Shown: positions 16,153 to 24,736 of the stretch, in pieces | Numbering within the stretch: position 1 is the stretch's first letter | Layout: each line of letters starts with the position of its first letter | From: WJJR01 sp964440935 | GTDB taxonomy: Bacteria > Zixibacteria > MSB-5A5 > WJJR01 | Direction: 5' to 3' | Assembly: GCA_964440935.1 (NCBI GenBank) | Contig: CAYTTY010000040.1 | Location: 1-38,112, forward strand | Length of the DNA: 38,112 bases | The notes under the pieces: model-generated | The model's input: the letters and a program-made list of their open reading frames with translations, nothing else | Database searches by the model: none | Told to the model about the DNA's origin: nothing | Translations under genes and position numbers: made by a program

Positions 16153-17553
16153 ATGAACAAACACCAACGCACAATCAAAACCACGGCGGAATTCACCGGG
16201 ACCGGTTTGCATACCGGTGTGCCGAGCACCATCCGGTTTAATCCGGCGCCGCCGAATCACGGTGTCGTGTTTCGCGTCCCCGGCAACGGCGGCACGGTCG
16301 ATCTGCCGGCCGATATCAAGCATGTCATCGACGTTAACCGGGGCACCACCATTGCCGATGGCGACGCCAAGGTGCACACGGTGGAACATGTGCTCTCGGC
16401 GCTCGCCGGATTGGAAATCGACAACTGTCTTTGCGAACTCGATAATATCGAGCCACCCGTCGGTGATGGGTCCAGCAAACCGTTTGTTGACGTCTTGCTC
16501 AATGCGGAAATTGAAAACCAGAGCGAACCGAAACAGTACTTTGAACCCGAATCGTTGATCAGCTATTCGGAACGTGACCGCGGCGTCGATATCATCGTGT
16601 TGCCGTCGGAAGATTTCCGCGTCACGTTTATGGTCGACTACCGCAACCCGGCACTCGGAACACAGTACACAACATTGGCCTCGCTCGAAGAGGAATACGC
16701 CAAGGAATTCGCACCGGCGCGGACCTTCTGTTTTCTCTCCGAGGTCGAGTTTCTGCATAAGCAGGGATTAATCAAGGGCGGAACACTCGATTCGGCGGTG
16801 GTGATCTGTGACGACGGTTATTCGCAAGCCGACGCCGATCGTTTGCGTGAAGCCATCGGATATCCGGAGCCGTTCAAGATCGGCGAGACCGGTATTCTCG
16901 ACAATGTGCCATTGCGATTTTACAATGAACCGGTGCGCCACAAGGTGGTCGATCTGATCGGTGATTTGTCGTTGGTGGGCCGGCCGATCAAGGCACACAT
17001 CATGGCCGCACGTGCGGGACATGCCGCCAATGTCGCCATCGCCAAGAAGATTCGCGCGGACATCGACAAGCAGCAACTCGCCACGAAATACAAAGCGCCC
17101 CCGTCAGAAGGGAAGGGCATTCAGCTCGATGCGCAGGCGATTGCCAACATTATGCCGCATCGGTATCCGATGTTGCTGATCGATCGGATTCTGTCGCTCG
17201 AACCGGGACAGCATGTCACGGCGTTGAAGAACGTCACATTCAATGAACCGTTCTTCAGGGGCCACTACCCGAACCATCCGGTGATGCCCGGTGTCTTGAT
17301 TGTCGAGGCGATGGCGCAGGCCGGCGGCTTGATGTTGCTGAATATGATCGAGAATCCGCAGGAGATGGTGGTGTATTTCATGGGAATCGACCACGCGCGT
17401 TTCCGCAAGCCGGTGCATCCGGGGGATCAGTTGCGTTTTGAAGTCGACATGGTGACTTTTCGTCGCGGCATGTGTAAGATCGCCGGGAAAGCGTATGTCG
17501 ACAACGAACTTGTCACCGAAGCCACGATGATGGCGATGCTGATGGAAAAGTAA
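16153..17553 (+). CDS. lpxC-fabZ: Bifunctional UDP-3-O-acyl-GlcNAc deacetylase / 3-hydroxyacyl-ACP dehydratase
   Basis: This is a 466-residue fusion. The first 310 or so residues are LpxC, the zinc deacetylase of the committed step of lipid A synthesis. HTVEH with Glu78 and the zinc ligand His79 is present, as are DLIGDLSLVGRPIKAHIMA and AGHAAN with the other ligands. From about residue 320 it is FabZ, which dehydrates 3-hydroxyacyl-ACP: IMPHRYPMLLIDRI holds the active His and HPVMPGVLIVEAMAQAGG the Glu. The two compete for the same 3-hydroxyacyl pool, so fusion may balance lipid A against fatty-acid synthesis. Such fusions are known in Bacteroidetes and relatives. Confidence 0.97.
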   Translation: MNKHQRTIKTTAEFTGTGLHTGVPSTIRFNPAPPNHGVVFRVPGNGGTVDLPADIKHVIDVNRGTTIADGDAKVHTVEHVLSALAGLEIDNCLCELDNIEPPVGDGSSKPFVDVLLNAEIENQSEPKQYFEPESLISYSERDRGVDIIVLPSEDFRVTFMVDYRNPALGTQYTTLASLEEEYAKEFAPARTFCFLSEVEFLHKQGLIKGGTLDSAVVICDDGYSQADADRLREAIGYPEPFKIGETGILDNVPLRFYNEPVRHKVVDLIGDLSLVGRPIKAHIMAARAGHAANVAIAKKIRADIDKQQLATKYKAPPSEGKGIQLDAQAIANIMPHRYPMLLIDRILSLEPGQHVTALKNVTFNEPFFRGHYPNHPVMPGVLIVEAMAQAGGLMLLNMIENPQEMVVYFMGIDHARFRKPVHPGDQLRFEVDMVTFRRGMCKIAGKAYVDNELVTEATMMAMLMEK

Positions 17554-17620
17554 GTGATACGATCCATTAGGCAGTGACAACAAACCACCGCAGGACATCC
17601 ATCGTTTTTGGGGTTGCATT

Positions 17621-18409
17621 TTGAATTCGACGACTGAGACGACAATTCACACGACGGCAATCGTTCATCCCTCCGCGGAATTGGGTGAGGGTGTACGAAT
17701 AGAGCCGTTCGCCGTAATTGACGGCAACGTCCAGATCGGTGACCGGTGTGTCATTGGATCGAGCACACGGATCGGTTCCGGTGCGCGGATCGGCAATGAT
17801 GTGAAGATCTTCCACGGCGCGTCGATTGCCATGATTCCGCAGGACCTGAAATTCGGTGGTGAATTCACCGAATTGCGAGTGGGTGACCGGACGGTGATCC
17901 GTGAATTTGTGACGCTCAATCGCGGCACCCAGGAACTCGGTTACACTGCTGTCGGCAGCGACTGTTTGATTATGGCGTACGCGCATGTGGCGCACGATTG
18001 TGTGCTCGGCGATCGTGTCATATTGGCCAATGCGGTTCAGTTGGGCGGCCATGTCCACATCGGTGACTGGGCCATCCTCGGGGGAGCCGTCGTGGTGCAC
18101 CAGTTTTCGCTGATCGGCGAACACGCCATGATCGGCGGCGGCTTTCGGGTGACACAGGATGTCCCGCCGTATGCGTTCGTAGCGGGTTATCCTCTCCGTG
18201 TAATCTCGATCAATCGCATCGGTCTGGAACGGCGTGGCTACAACAAAGAGCAACTCGATGCTCTCTCGCGCGCCTATCGGCTGCTCTACCGTTCCAAGTT
18301 AAATGCCAAGCAGGCGTTGACGAAGCTGCGGGAGGAAGGGCCGCACACCGATGAAGTCAGGCATCTGATTAAATTCTACGACCAATCTGAGCGCGGAGTG
18401 ATGCGATGA
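17621..18409 (+). CDS. lpxA: UDP-GlcNAc O-acyltransferase LpxA
   Basis: This 262-residue acyltransferase performs the first step of lipid A synthesis, moving a 3-hydroxyacyl chain from ACP to UDP-GlcNAc (or a 3-amino analogue). The left-handed beta-helix hexapeptides run from about residue 12 to 185. The catalytic His is His125 in AHVAHDCVLG. In GGGFRVTQDVPPYAF the Gly aligned with E. coli Gly173, the acyl-length ruler, is kept, which points to a long (about C14) chain. The helical C-terminus (RRGYNKEQLDALSRAYRLLYRS) is typical. It starts with TTG at 17621 without a strong ribosome site; no ATG alternative exists before the first hexapeptides. Confidence 0.96.
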   Translation: MNSTTETTIHTTAIVHPSAELGEGVRIEPFAVIDGNVQIGDRCVIGSSTRIGSGARIGNDVKIFHGASIAMIPQDLKFGGEFTELRVGDRTVIREFVTLNRGTQELGYTAVGSDCLIMAYAHVAHDCVLGDRVILANAVQLGGHVHIGDWAILGGAVVVHQFSLIGEHAMIGGGFRVTQDVPPYAFVAGYPLRVISINRIGLERRGYNKEQLDALSRAYRLLYRSKLNAKQALTKLREEGPHTDEVRHLIKFYDQSERGVMR

Positions 18410-19443
18410 GCGGTGACGGTGCATCAAAGCCCCGCGTCGGTGTCGTCGGTGTCGGGCATCTTGGTTCTCATCACGCGCGCATTCTGCACGAATCATACGG
18501 GTGGCATCTGATCGGGGTATTTGACTCAAACCCCGAACGCAATGTCGATGTTTCCAATCGATACCAATTGAGGACATTCGATTCATGCGAATCGCTGCTG
18601 GCGGATGTTGATGCCATTACGATTTGTACGCCCACCGAATCTCACTGTGACATTGCCAGCGAGGCCGCCAGGCGTGGCAAGCACGTCTTTGTCGAAAAGC
18701 CGATATGCGCCACCGATGACGAAGCCAATCGGCTTGTTCGCATCGTGACCGATGCGGGAGTCACTCACGCCGCTGGTCACATCGAACGATTCAACCCGGC
18801 CATCAATGCGATTCGGGAACGGATCGGTACGCCACGGTTCATCGAGGCGCATCGCCTGAATCAGTTTTCATCCCGTGGGCTGGCGACCGATGTCATTCTG
18901 GAGTTGATGATTCATGACATCGATCTGGTGCGGTGGATGGTTGGTTCGGAACCGGTCGAGATTCGTGCGGCCGGTGTGCCGGTGCTGTCAAGCACCGATG
19001 ATATCGCGAACTGCCGATTGGCCTTCGCCGACGGCTGTGTCGCCAATCTGACCGCATCTCGGATTTCCGCCAAACCGATGCGCAAGATTCGCATTTTCTC
19101 GAAAGACCACTATACGTCGATTGATCTCTCAGCCAAGAGTGTGGAGTCATACAAGCTGTTCGCCGAAGACGTCGACTCGGTGGAACCCGGATATTGGGTG
19201 TTGGCCCAATCGGAAGGGAAGAAGATTGCCCGGTGGACCGCGCCGCTCGAACCGTATGATGCGCTCGAAGCCGAATTGGAAAACTTCCGTCAGGCGATCG
19301 CGGGCGAAGCAGCCGCACGTGTTGATTTGACTGAAGCGGCGAAGTCACTGCATGTGGCGCTGGTAGTAGCACGGGCATGCCGTGATCAAGCCCAGATCGC
19401 AAAGGTGTCTCTGCCTCATCCGGAACCAGTGACTGATCGATGA
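18406..19443 (+). CDS. Gfo/Idh/MocA-family oxidoreductase (GnnA-like position)
   Basis: This 345-residue NAD(P)-dependent oxidoreductase has an N-terminal Rossmann motif GVGHLGSHHARI and the family signature FVEKPICATDDEA near residue 100. The substrate-binding half follows (GHIERFNPAINAIRERIG, ELMIHDIDLVRWMVGSEP). It overlaps lpxA and lpxB by 4 bases each (ATGA), so it belongs to the lipid A operon. In Acidithiobacillus, GnnA between lpxA and lpxB oxidises the 3-OH of UDP-GlcNAc so that GnnB can add an amino group. Here the position fits but no aminotransferase is present, so the exact reaction is inference. Confidence 0.88.
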   Translation: MSGDGASKPRVGVVGVGHLGSHHARILHESYGWHLIGVFDSNPERNVDVSNRYQLRTFDSCESLLADVDAITICTPTESHCDIASEAARRGKHVFVEKPICATDDEANRLVRIVTDAGVTHAAGHIERFNPAINAIRERIGTPRFIEAHRLNQFSSRGLATDVILELMIHDIDLVRWMVGSEPVEIRAAGVPVLSSTDDIANCRLAFADGCVANLTASRISAKPMRKIRIFSKDHYTSIDLSAKSVESYKLFAEDVDSVEPGYWVLAQSEGKKIARWTAPLEPYDALEAELENFRQAIAGEAAARVDLTEAAKSLHVALVVARACRDQAQIAKVSLPHPEPVTDR

Positions 19444-20600
19444 CTGGTCGGTCTGTTCATCATTCCATGGCAACGAAATCAATTTGCATTGTCGCGGGAG
19501 ACCCATCCGGCGATCTGCACGGCGCGTGGCTGATCCGTGAAATCAAGACGCGTCATCCCGATTGGTCGATCTGGGGACTCGGCGGTGATCGTATGGCCGC
19601 AGCGGGCATGGAGTTGTGGCAACACGCCCGCGACTGGGCGGTTATGGGCTTTGCTGAAGTCATCAAGACGCTGCCGTTGTTTCATAAACGTCTTTCGGAG
19701 CTCGACAACGAGATTCAGTCACGGGTGCCCGACGGTGTTATTCTGATCGATTATCCCGGCTTCAATTTGAAACTCGCTCCGCGCGTGAAGAAACGGGGAA
19801 TCCCCGTCATGTACTACATCGTCCCGCAACTGTGGGCCTGGGGGAGACGTCGCATCAAAGTGTTCAAAAAGCACGTTGACCGTACAGTGGTGGTATTTCC
19901 CTTTGAGAAGGAGTTTTTCGAATCACACGGTGTCCCGGCTGAGTGGGTGGGACATCCCTTTGTCGATGAAGTCAAGGCCACAACTCCACCTGAGCAGTTC
20001 CGTCGACAACTCGGCATGCCCGATGGGCACACGCTGGTTTCGCTGATGCCCGGTGTGCGCAGTCACGATTATGATTCGCACTTACCGGTGTTTACCGAAG
20101 CCTTGAAGCTGATTGCGGAATCAGTTCCGAATGTCCATGGCGCAATAGGAGTCAGTCCATCGGTTGCCGAGGTAACGAAGCGCGTCTCCGAAGGGCCGGT
20201 GCCACTGTCGGTGACACCGGAGACATATGATTTACTGTCGGCCGCTGATGTTGTCATCACCAAGACCGGCACCACAACGGTCGAATGCGCCATCCTGGAG
20301 ACGCCGATGGTCACTGCCTACCGCACCAGCCGGTTGACATATCTGATCGCCAAATCCCTGGTTGATGTACCGCATATCGCGATGCCGAATCTGGTGATGA
20401 AACGCAAGGTCGTACCGGAGCACGTTCAAGACGCCGCCACGCCGTCGAGAATCGCACAGGACGCGATCGCTCTCCTAACCGATCCAGACGCCTATGCGGC
20501 ACAGCGACGCGGATTAGCCGAAGTCCGTGAGGCACTTGGCTCTCCGGGAGCGGTGGCCCGCGCCGCCTCGGCCGTAGAAGAGTGGATTCAGAGCGCCTGA
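19440..20600 (+). CDS. lpxB: Lipid-A-disaccharide synthase LpxB
   Basis: This 386-residue GT19 glycosyltransferase joins lipid X to UDP-diacylglucosamine to make the lipid A disaccharide at the inner face of the cytoplasmic membrane. The motifs are AGDPSGDLHGAWLI, LIDYPGFNLKLAP, YYIVPQLWAWGRRRI, FPFEKEFFESHGV, GHPFVDE and the donor-site TKTGTTTVECAILETPMV. It starts with the ATG that overlaps the preceding stop (ATGA); an ATG nine codons later just before the first strand is possible. Length is normal. Confidence 0.96.
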   Translation: MTGRSVHHSMATKSICIVAGDPSGDLHGAWLIREIKTRHPDWSIWGLGGDRMAAAGMELWQHARDWAVMGFAEVIKTLPLFHKRLSELDNEIQSRVPDGVILIDYPGFNLKLAPRVKKRGIPVMYYIVPQLWAWGRRRIKVFKKHVDRTVVVFPFEKEFFESHGVPAEWVGHPFVDEVKATTPPEQFRRQLGMPDGHTLVSLMPGVRSHDYDSHLPVFTEALKLIAESVPNVHGAIGVSPSVAEVTKRVSEGPVPLSVTPETYDLLSAADVVITKTGTTTVECAILETPMVTAYRTSRLTYLIAKSLVDVPHIAMPNLVMKRKVVPEHVQDAATPSRIAQDAIALLTDPDAYAAQRRGLAEVREALGSPGAVARAASAVEEWIQSA

Positions 20601-20606
20601 TTTGTT

Positions 20607-21977
20607 ATGTTGGTGACGATGCCTGAGAACGGACACAATCACAACTCGGATCGCCTCCGCCCGAGCCCGATCACCCGTGGTATTACCGGAGTCTACACCG
20701 TTGCCGCCGCCGGAGTCGTGAGTGTCGGATCCTGGCTGCTCAAACGGTCGGGACAATGGCCCGCTGACGGTCTCAAGGAACGCTGGGCGCGGGAACTCCC
20801 CGATGCGCCGATACAACCGCCGATCTGGATGCACGCGGCATCAATGGGTGAGGTCCGGATTGCCGGGCAATTCGCCGAGGAATTGCGCAAGAGCGGCCAG
20901 TCGGTCGTCTGTTCGGCTATGACCGAGGCCGGGTATCAACTGTCCCGTGACCTCTTCACTGACAGTTCGCCGTCATTCCGCGTACCGTTCGATCTTCCCG
21001 GACCGATCCGGCGGGTGATTCGGCATTACACGCCCAAAGCAGTCGTGTTGGTTGAAACAGAATGGTGGCCAAATCTCCTAATCGAGTCCTCGCGCGCCAA
21101 TCTGCCGGTGTTCATTGTGAATGGCCGCCTCTCTGAAAAGGCATTCCGCCGATATCGCCTGGGACGTGGTTACTGGCGACGGATTCTCAACGCCGTGGAC
21201 TATTTTTACATGCGGAGTGAAGACGACGCCGACCGGCTGCGCCGCCTTGGGGTCGATAATGAGCGCATCAGTGTTCTGGGCACGATGAAGAGTCTCTCCG
21301 ATCCACAAGCGGATGCGCGCGCCGCGGCACTAGTCCAATCGTTGAAACAGACCGACGACCGTGTCTGGATTGCCGGTTGTACACGTCCCGGTGAAGAGGA
21401 GATCGTGCTCGACGCCTTCGATACGCTACGCCAAGAATTTCCGAACCTGCGCCTTTGGCTGGCGCCGAGACACGCCAATCGTTTTGACCACGTGGCCAAC
21501 CTGCTGGAATCAAAAGGACGCTCGATGGTTCGCCTGTCGGATTTGGATGAGAGCGGACGCGTGGTGGCGATGACGCCAATCGTCTTAATCGACCGTCTGG
21601 GTATCCTGGCGCATTTGTATCAACATGCCGACGCGGCGTTCATCGGTGGCAGTCTGTTGCCTTACGGTGGGCACAATCCGCTGGAACCGGCACTGGCGGG
21701 GACTCCTGTTTGCTTTGGTCATCACATGGACGATCAACGCGACGCGGTTGAGTTACTCGTCAATACCGGGCTGTCCTCGGAAGTTTGGGGGGCAGAATCA
21801 CTCGCTCTGGCCACCGCTGAGCTTCTGCGCACATCTGGTACGGTCGACGAACGCAGGCGTCGGGGGGATACGGTTCGGGCGTACATTGCCGACACACGCG
21901 CACGGGTTGCCACGGATCTGATTACGCGGTTGCAGGATGGCACTACATGGTCGCGGGCGGCATCAACGTCGCTGTAA
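20607..21977 (+). CDS. kdtA: 3-deoxy-D-manno-octulosonic acid (Kdo) transferase
   Basis: This 456-residue WaaA/KdtA of family GT30 adds Kdo from CMP-Kdo to lipid IVA. There is an N-terminal membrane-associated segment (GVYTVAAAGVVSVGSWLL), then MHAASMGEV with the catalytic Glu region, VLVETEWWPNLL, and in the donor domain AGCTRPGEEE and FIGGSLLPYGGHNPLEPALA. All are standard for the family. It lies 6 bases after lpxB in the same operon. Whether one or two Kdo residues are added cannot be read from the sequence. Confidence 0.95.
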   Translation: MLVTMPENGHNHNSDRLRPSPITRGITGVYTVAAAGVVSVGSWLLKRSGQWPADGLKERWARELPDAPIQPPIWMHAASMGEVRIAGQFAEELRKSGQSVVCSAMTEAGYQLSRDLFTDSSPSFRVPFDLPGPIRRVIRHYTPKAVVLVETEWWPNLLIESSRANLPVFIVNGRLSEKAFRRYRLGRGYWRRILNAVDYFYMRSEDDADRLRRLGVDNERISVLGTMKSLSDPQADARAAALVQSLKQTDDRVWIAGCTRPGEEEIVLDAFDTLRQEFPNLRLWLAPRHANRFDHVANLLESKGRSMVRLSDLDESGRVVAMTPIVLIDRLGILAHLYQHADAAFIGGSLLPYGGHNPLEPALAGTPVCFGHHMDDQRDAVELLVNTGLSSEVWGAESLALATAELLRTSGTVDERRRRGDTVRAYIADTRARVATDLITRLQDGTTWSRAASTSL

Positions 21978-22001
21978 CGATTCACTCAATCCCCGGAGAC
22001 A

Positions 22002-23111
22002 ATGAAGCGATTCCTGCGCGAGACGTATCTCACGTGGACCGAACGCCATCATCGTCCACAGGAGTCGCTCGGGTTGGCGCCTCGCTTGTTCGGAATGGCA
22101 TCACGTCCGGCATCGTGGTTGTATCGTGCCGGAGTCGGTGTGAGTTGGACCATCAATCGGCGAAAGCCGTTTCCCGTTAATTCCAAACAGCAGATCGCCG
22201 TTATCGCGTCGCCACTCGTTGGTGGTGTAGGTAAGTCGCCGCTGGTTGCGCAATTGGCGCAGGATGCGACCGAAAGGGGGCATCGTGTGGCCGTCGTGAC
22301 ACGTGGTTATGCAGCAGAAGAGCCGTCGGTGTCACCGGTGACCGTGAAGCGCGATGGCAGCAACGTCCACACGGTCGGGGATGAAGCGGTTATGCTGGCG
22401 CAACAGACCGAATCGTCGGTGACGGTTGCCCACTATCCTGAGCGGGTGATTGAACATTTGGCCAACAATGCGAGTGTCGATCTCATCCTGCTCGATGACG
22501 GTGTGACCCGCCGTTGGGACGGGGAGAGGCGGATTCTGGTCTTCACTTCAGCCGACTTGGAATTGCCGATACGTTATCTTCCCGCCGGACGGTGGCGTAT
22601 CCCGCCAAAGCATGCATTGCCGGCACAGGGCGTGGCGATCATCCACGATCCTCAACACACGACTCCTGGACGTCAGCAGAAACACACCGCAACGCTGGCC
22701 TCCTGGGGCATCAGCCTGCCGACCGGCTGGTATGAGACAAGGGTATGCGGATGCGCGAGATTAGATCACACGGGACAATTGTTGGAGGTTGAGCCGCCAG
22801 CGACCACCCCGTTCGCTTTCTGCGGGCTGGCGTATCCATCACGTTTTCAACGCACATTCCAATCATTGGGTATGGAACCGAGAGGCTTCCGACCGTATCC
22901 CGACCATCACCGCTATTCACAGGAAGACATCTCCGCGGTTGTGTCGGAGGCACGGCAGAACGGCGCCACCTGGCTGTTGACCACGCACAAGGACGCCGTC
23001 AAGATCCGTCCGGACTGGCTGGGCGGTCTACCCCTGTACATTCTGCGAATATCGCTTGAATTGGCCCGCGGGGCCGATATGTTGTCGGTCATTCTGGAGC
23101 AGAATGAATGA
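22002..23111 (+). CDS. lpxK: Tetraacyldisaccharide 4'-kinase LpxK (variant motifs)
   Basis: This 369-residue kinase puts the 4'-phosphate on the lipid A disaccharide using ATP. It starts after GGAG. The N-terminal amphipathic part is followed by the P-loop as SPLVGGVGKSPL, where the family usually has VGG[TN]GKTP. LLDDGVTRRW replaces the common DDG[FL]QH. Other family features remain: RPYPDHHRYS with the conserved His pair and THKDAVKI. These substitutions look functional but are unusual. The next gene nadB overlaps by ATGA. Confidence 0.9.
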   Translation: MKRFLRETYLTWTERHHRPQESLGLAPRLFGMASRPASWLYRAGVGVSWTINRRKPFPVNSKQQIAVIASPLVGGVGKSPLVAQLAQDATERGHRVAVVTRGYAAEEPSVSPVTVKRDGSNVHTVGDEAVMLAQQTESSVTVAHYPERVIEHLANNASVDLILLDDGVTRRWDGERRILVFTSADLELPIRYLPAGRWRIPPKHALPAQGVAIIHDPQHTTPGRQQKHTATLASWGISLPTGWYETRVCGCARLDHTGQLLEVEPPATTPFAFCGLAYPSRFQRTFQSLGMEPRGFRPYPDHHRYSQEDISAVVSEARQNGATWLLTTHKDAVKIRPDWLGGLPLYILRISLELARGADMLSVILEQNE

Positions 23112-24736
23112 CCCCTCGTCGACCGTCGCCATCATCCTCCCAGGTCGACGAGCGCGTGGATTTTCTGATCATTGGATCAGGAATTGCCGGTTTGTGGACG
23201 GCGCTCAAGTTGGCCGATCACGGCCGGGTACTGGTCGTCACCAAGAAAGATGAAGCCGAATCGAATACGAACTACGCCCAGGGCGGTATCGCCGCGGTCA
23301 TGTCCCAGCTTGACTCGATTGATCAGCACATTGCCGATACGATGACGGTAGGAAGCGAACTCAGCCATCCGAAAGTCGTGCGTAAGATCGTTGCCGCCGG
23401 CCCTAAGCTGGTGCATGATTTGATCGACGCCGGCGTGCAGTTTACTTACTCCTCCGGCAAACATACGGTGAACAACCTGGATCTCGGATTGGAGGGCGGA
23501 CACAGTGCACCGCGAGTCGTTCACTCGGCCGATTTGACCGGTCAGGAGATCGAAACATCACTGCTGCTGGGACTCAGTGAGCATCCGAATGCCGAGATGT
23601 ATGTCCATCATTTGGCCATCGATCTGATGCTGGGCCCCAATGACGGCCGGCGCGCGTGCGTGGGCGCCATTGTTTTTGACCGTCTACGTCGGATCATCAG
23701 GCGCATCTCCTCGCCGGTGACGATTCTCGCCACCGGCGGGTCGGGCCAGGTCTATCGGCACACGACCAATCCGGTGATTGCGACCGGCGACGGTCTGGCG
23801 ATGGCGTGCCGTGCCGGGGCGGTGATGGGGAATCTGGAATTCGTGCAGTTTCATCCCACCAGGCTCTACCATCGGCATGCGCAGCGATTCCTGATCAGCG
23901 AGGCGGTGCGAGGGGCCGGGGGCATTTTGCGGAACCGTCACGGCGAAGCATTTATGGAACGGTATCATCCGAAGCGTGATTTGGCCCCACGCGATATCGT
24001 CGCCCGGGCGATTGTCGCCGAGGCACGGCGGACCGGTTCGCGCTGCGCCTGGCTTGATCTCACCCATTTGCGTCCGGCATTTGTGCGTCAACGGTTTCCG
24101 AACATTCACAAGCGGTGTCTCAGACTTGACATCAACATCACCCGCGAACCGATTCCGGTTGTGCCGGCGGCTCACTACATGTGCGGCGGCATTGCCACCG
24201 ATTTGAATGCGAAGACAAGCATCGCCGGGCTGTGGGTGGCGGGCGAAGCGGCGCACAGTGGCCTGCATGGGGCCAATCGATTGGCTTCGAATTCGCTGTT
24301 GGAAGCGATGTTCTTGGCGTCGCAAGCGGCGAAGTCGGCGGCGAAAGCGATGCCGCGTTTACGCCGGCATCTGCCCGACAAACCACCAGCTAAGCGTCTA
24401 CCTCCGATTGGTCCCATTCATCAGCGACACACCGGCTGGAAACGGTTGCAGAACACAATGTGGGACGATGTTGGCATCATTCGCGACCGGAAAGGCCTGT
24501 CGCGCGCAACCAAAATCCTGCGTGAGCTGCGGCGCGAGGCGGAGGATCGCTTCCGCAAACAGGGTATCAATGCCAACACGGTGGAGTATCGTAATGCAAC
24601 GCTGGTCGGTTACTTGATTGCACGCAGTGCGTTATTGCGAGAGGAATCGCGCGGACTGCATTACCGTCTCGATTATCCGTTGCCCGATGATGCACACTGG
24701 AAGCGCGACAGTGAATTGAGAGGCCCTGTGCGGTGA
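23108..24736 (+). CDS. nadB: L-aspartate oxidase
   Basis: This 542-residue FAD enzyme oxidises L-aspartate to iminoaspartate, the first step of de novo NAD synthesis. The FAD-binding GSGIAGLWTALKLA is near residue 22, followed by NTNYAQGGIAAV, RVVHSADLTGQEIE, LATGGSGQVYRHTTNP, EFVQFHPT and HYMCGGIATDLN with WVAGEAAHSGLHGANRLASN. The C-terminal helical domain of the succinate dehydrogenase flavoprotein family follows. It overlaps lpxK and guaA by 4 bases on each side, so it is expressed with lipid A genes. No nadA or nadC gene is in the window. Confidence 0.95.
   Translation: MTPRRPSPSSSQVDERVDFLIIGSGIAGLWTALKLADHGRVLVVTKKDEAESNTNYAQGGIAAVMSQLDSIDQHIADTMTVGSELSHPKVVRKIVAAGPKLVHDLIDAGVQFTYSSGKHTVNNLDLGLEGGHSAPRVVHSADLTGQEIETSLLLGLSEHPNAEMYVHHLAIDLMLGPNDGRRACVGAIVFDRLRRIIRRISSPVTILATGGSGQVYRHTTNPVIATGDGLAMACRAGAVMGNLEFVQFHPTRLYHRHAQRFLISEAVRGAGGILRNRHGEAFMERYHPKRDLAPRDIVARAIVAEARRTGSRCAWLDLTHLRPAFVRQRFPNIHKRCLRLDINITREPIPVVPAAHYMCGGIATDLNAKTSIAGLWVAGEAAHSGLHGANRLASNSLLEAMFLASQAAKSAAKAMPRLRRHLPDKPPAKRLPPIGPIHQRHTGWKRLQNTMWDDVGIIRDRKGLSRATKILRELRREAEDRFRKQGINANTVEYRNATLVGYLIARSALLREESRGLHYRLDYPLPDDAHWKRDSELRGPVR

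Noticed and set aside
16153..21977. Possible missing lpxD within the lipid A cluster.
   Set aside because: No second hexapeptide acyltransferase is present, but lpxD and lpxH are often encoded elsewhere, so absence in a 38-kb window is not evidence of loss.
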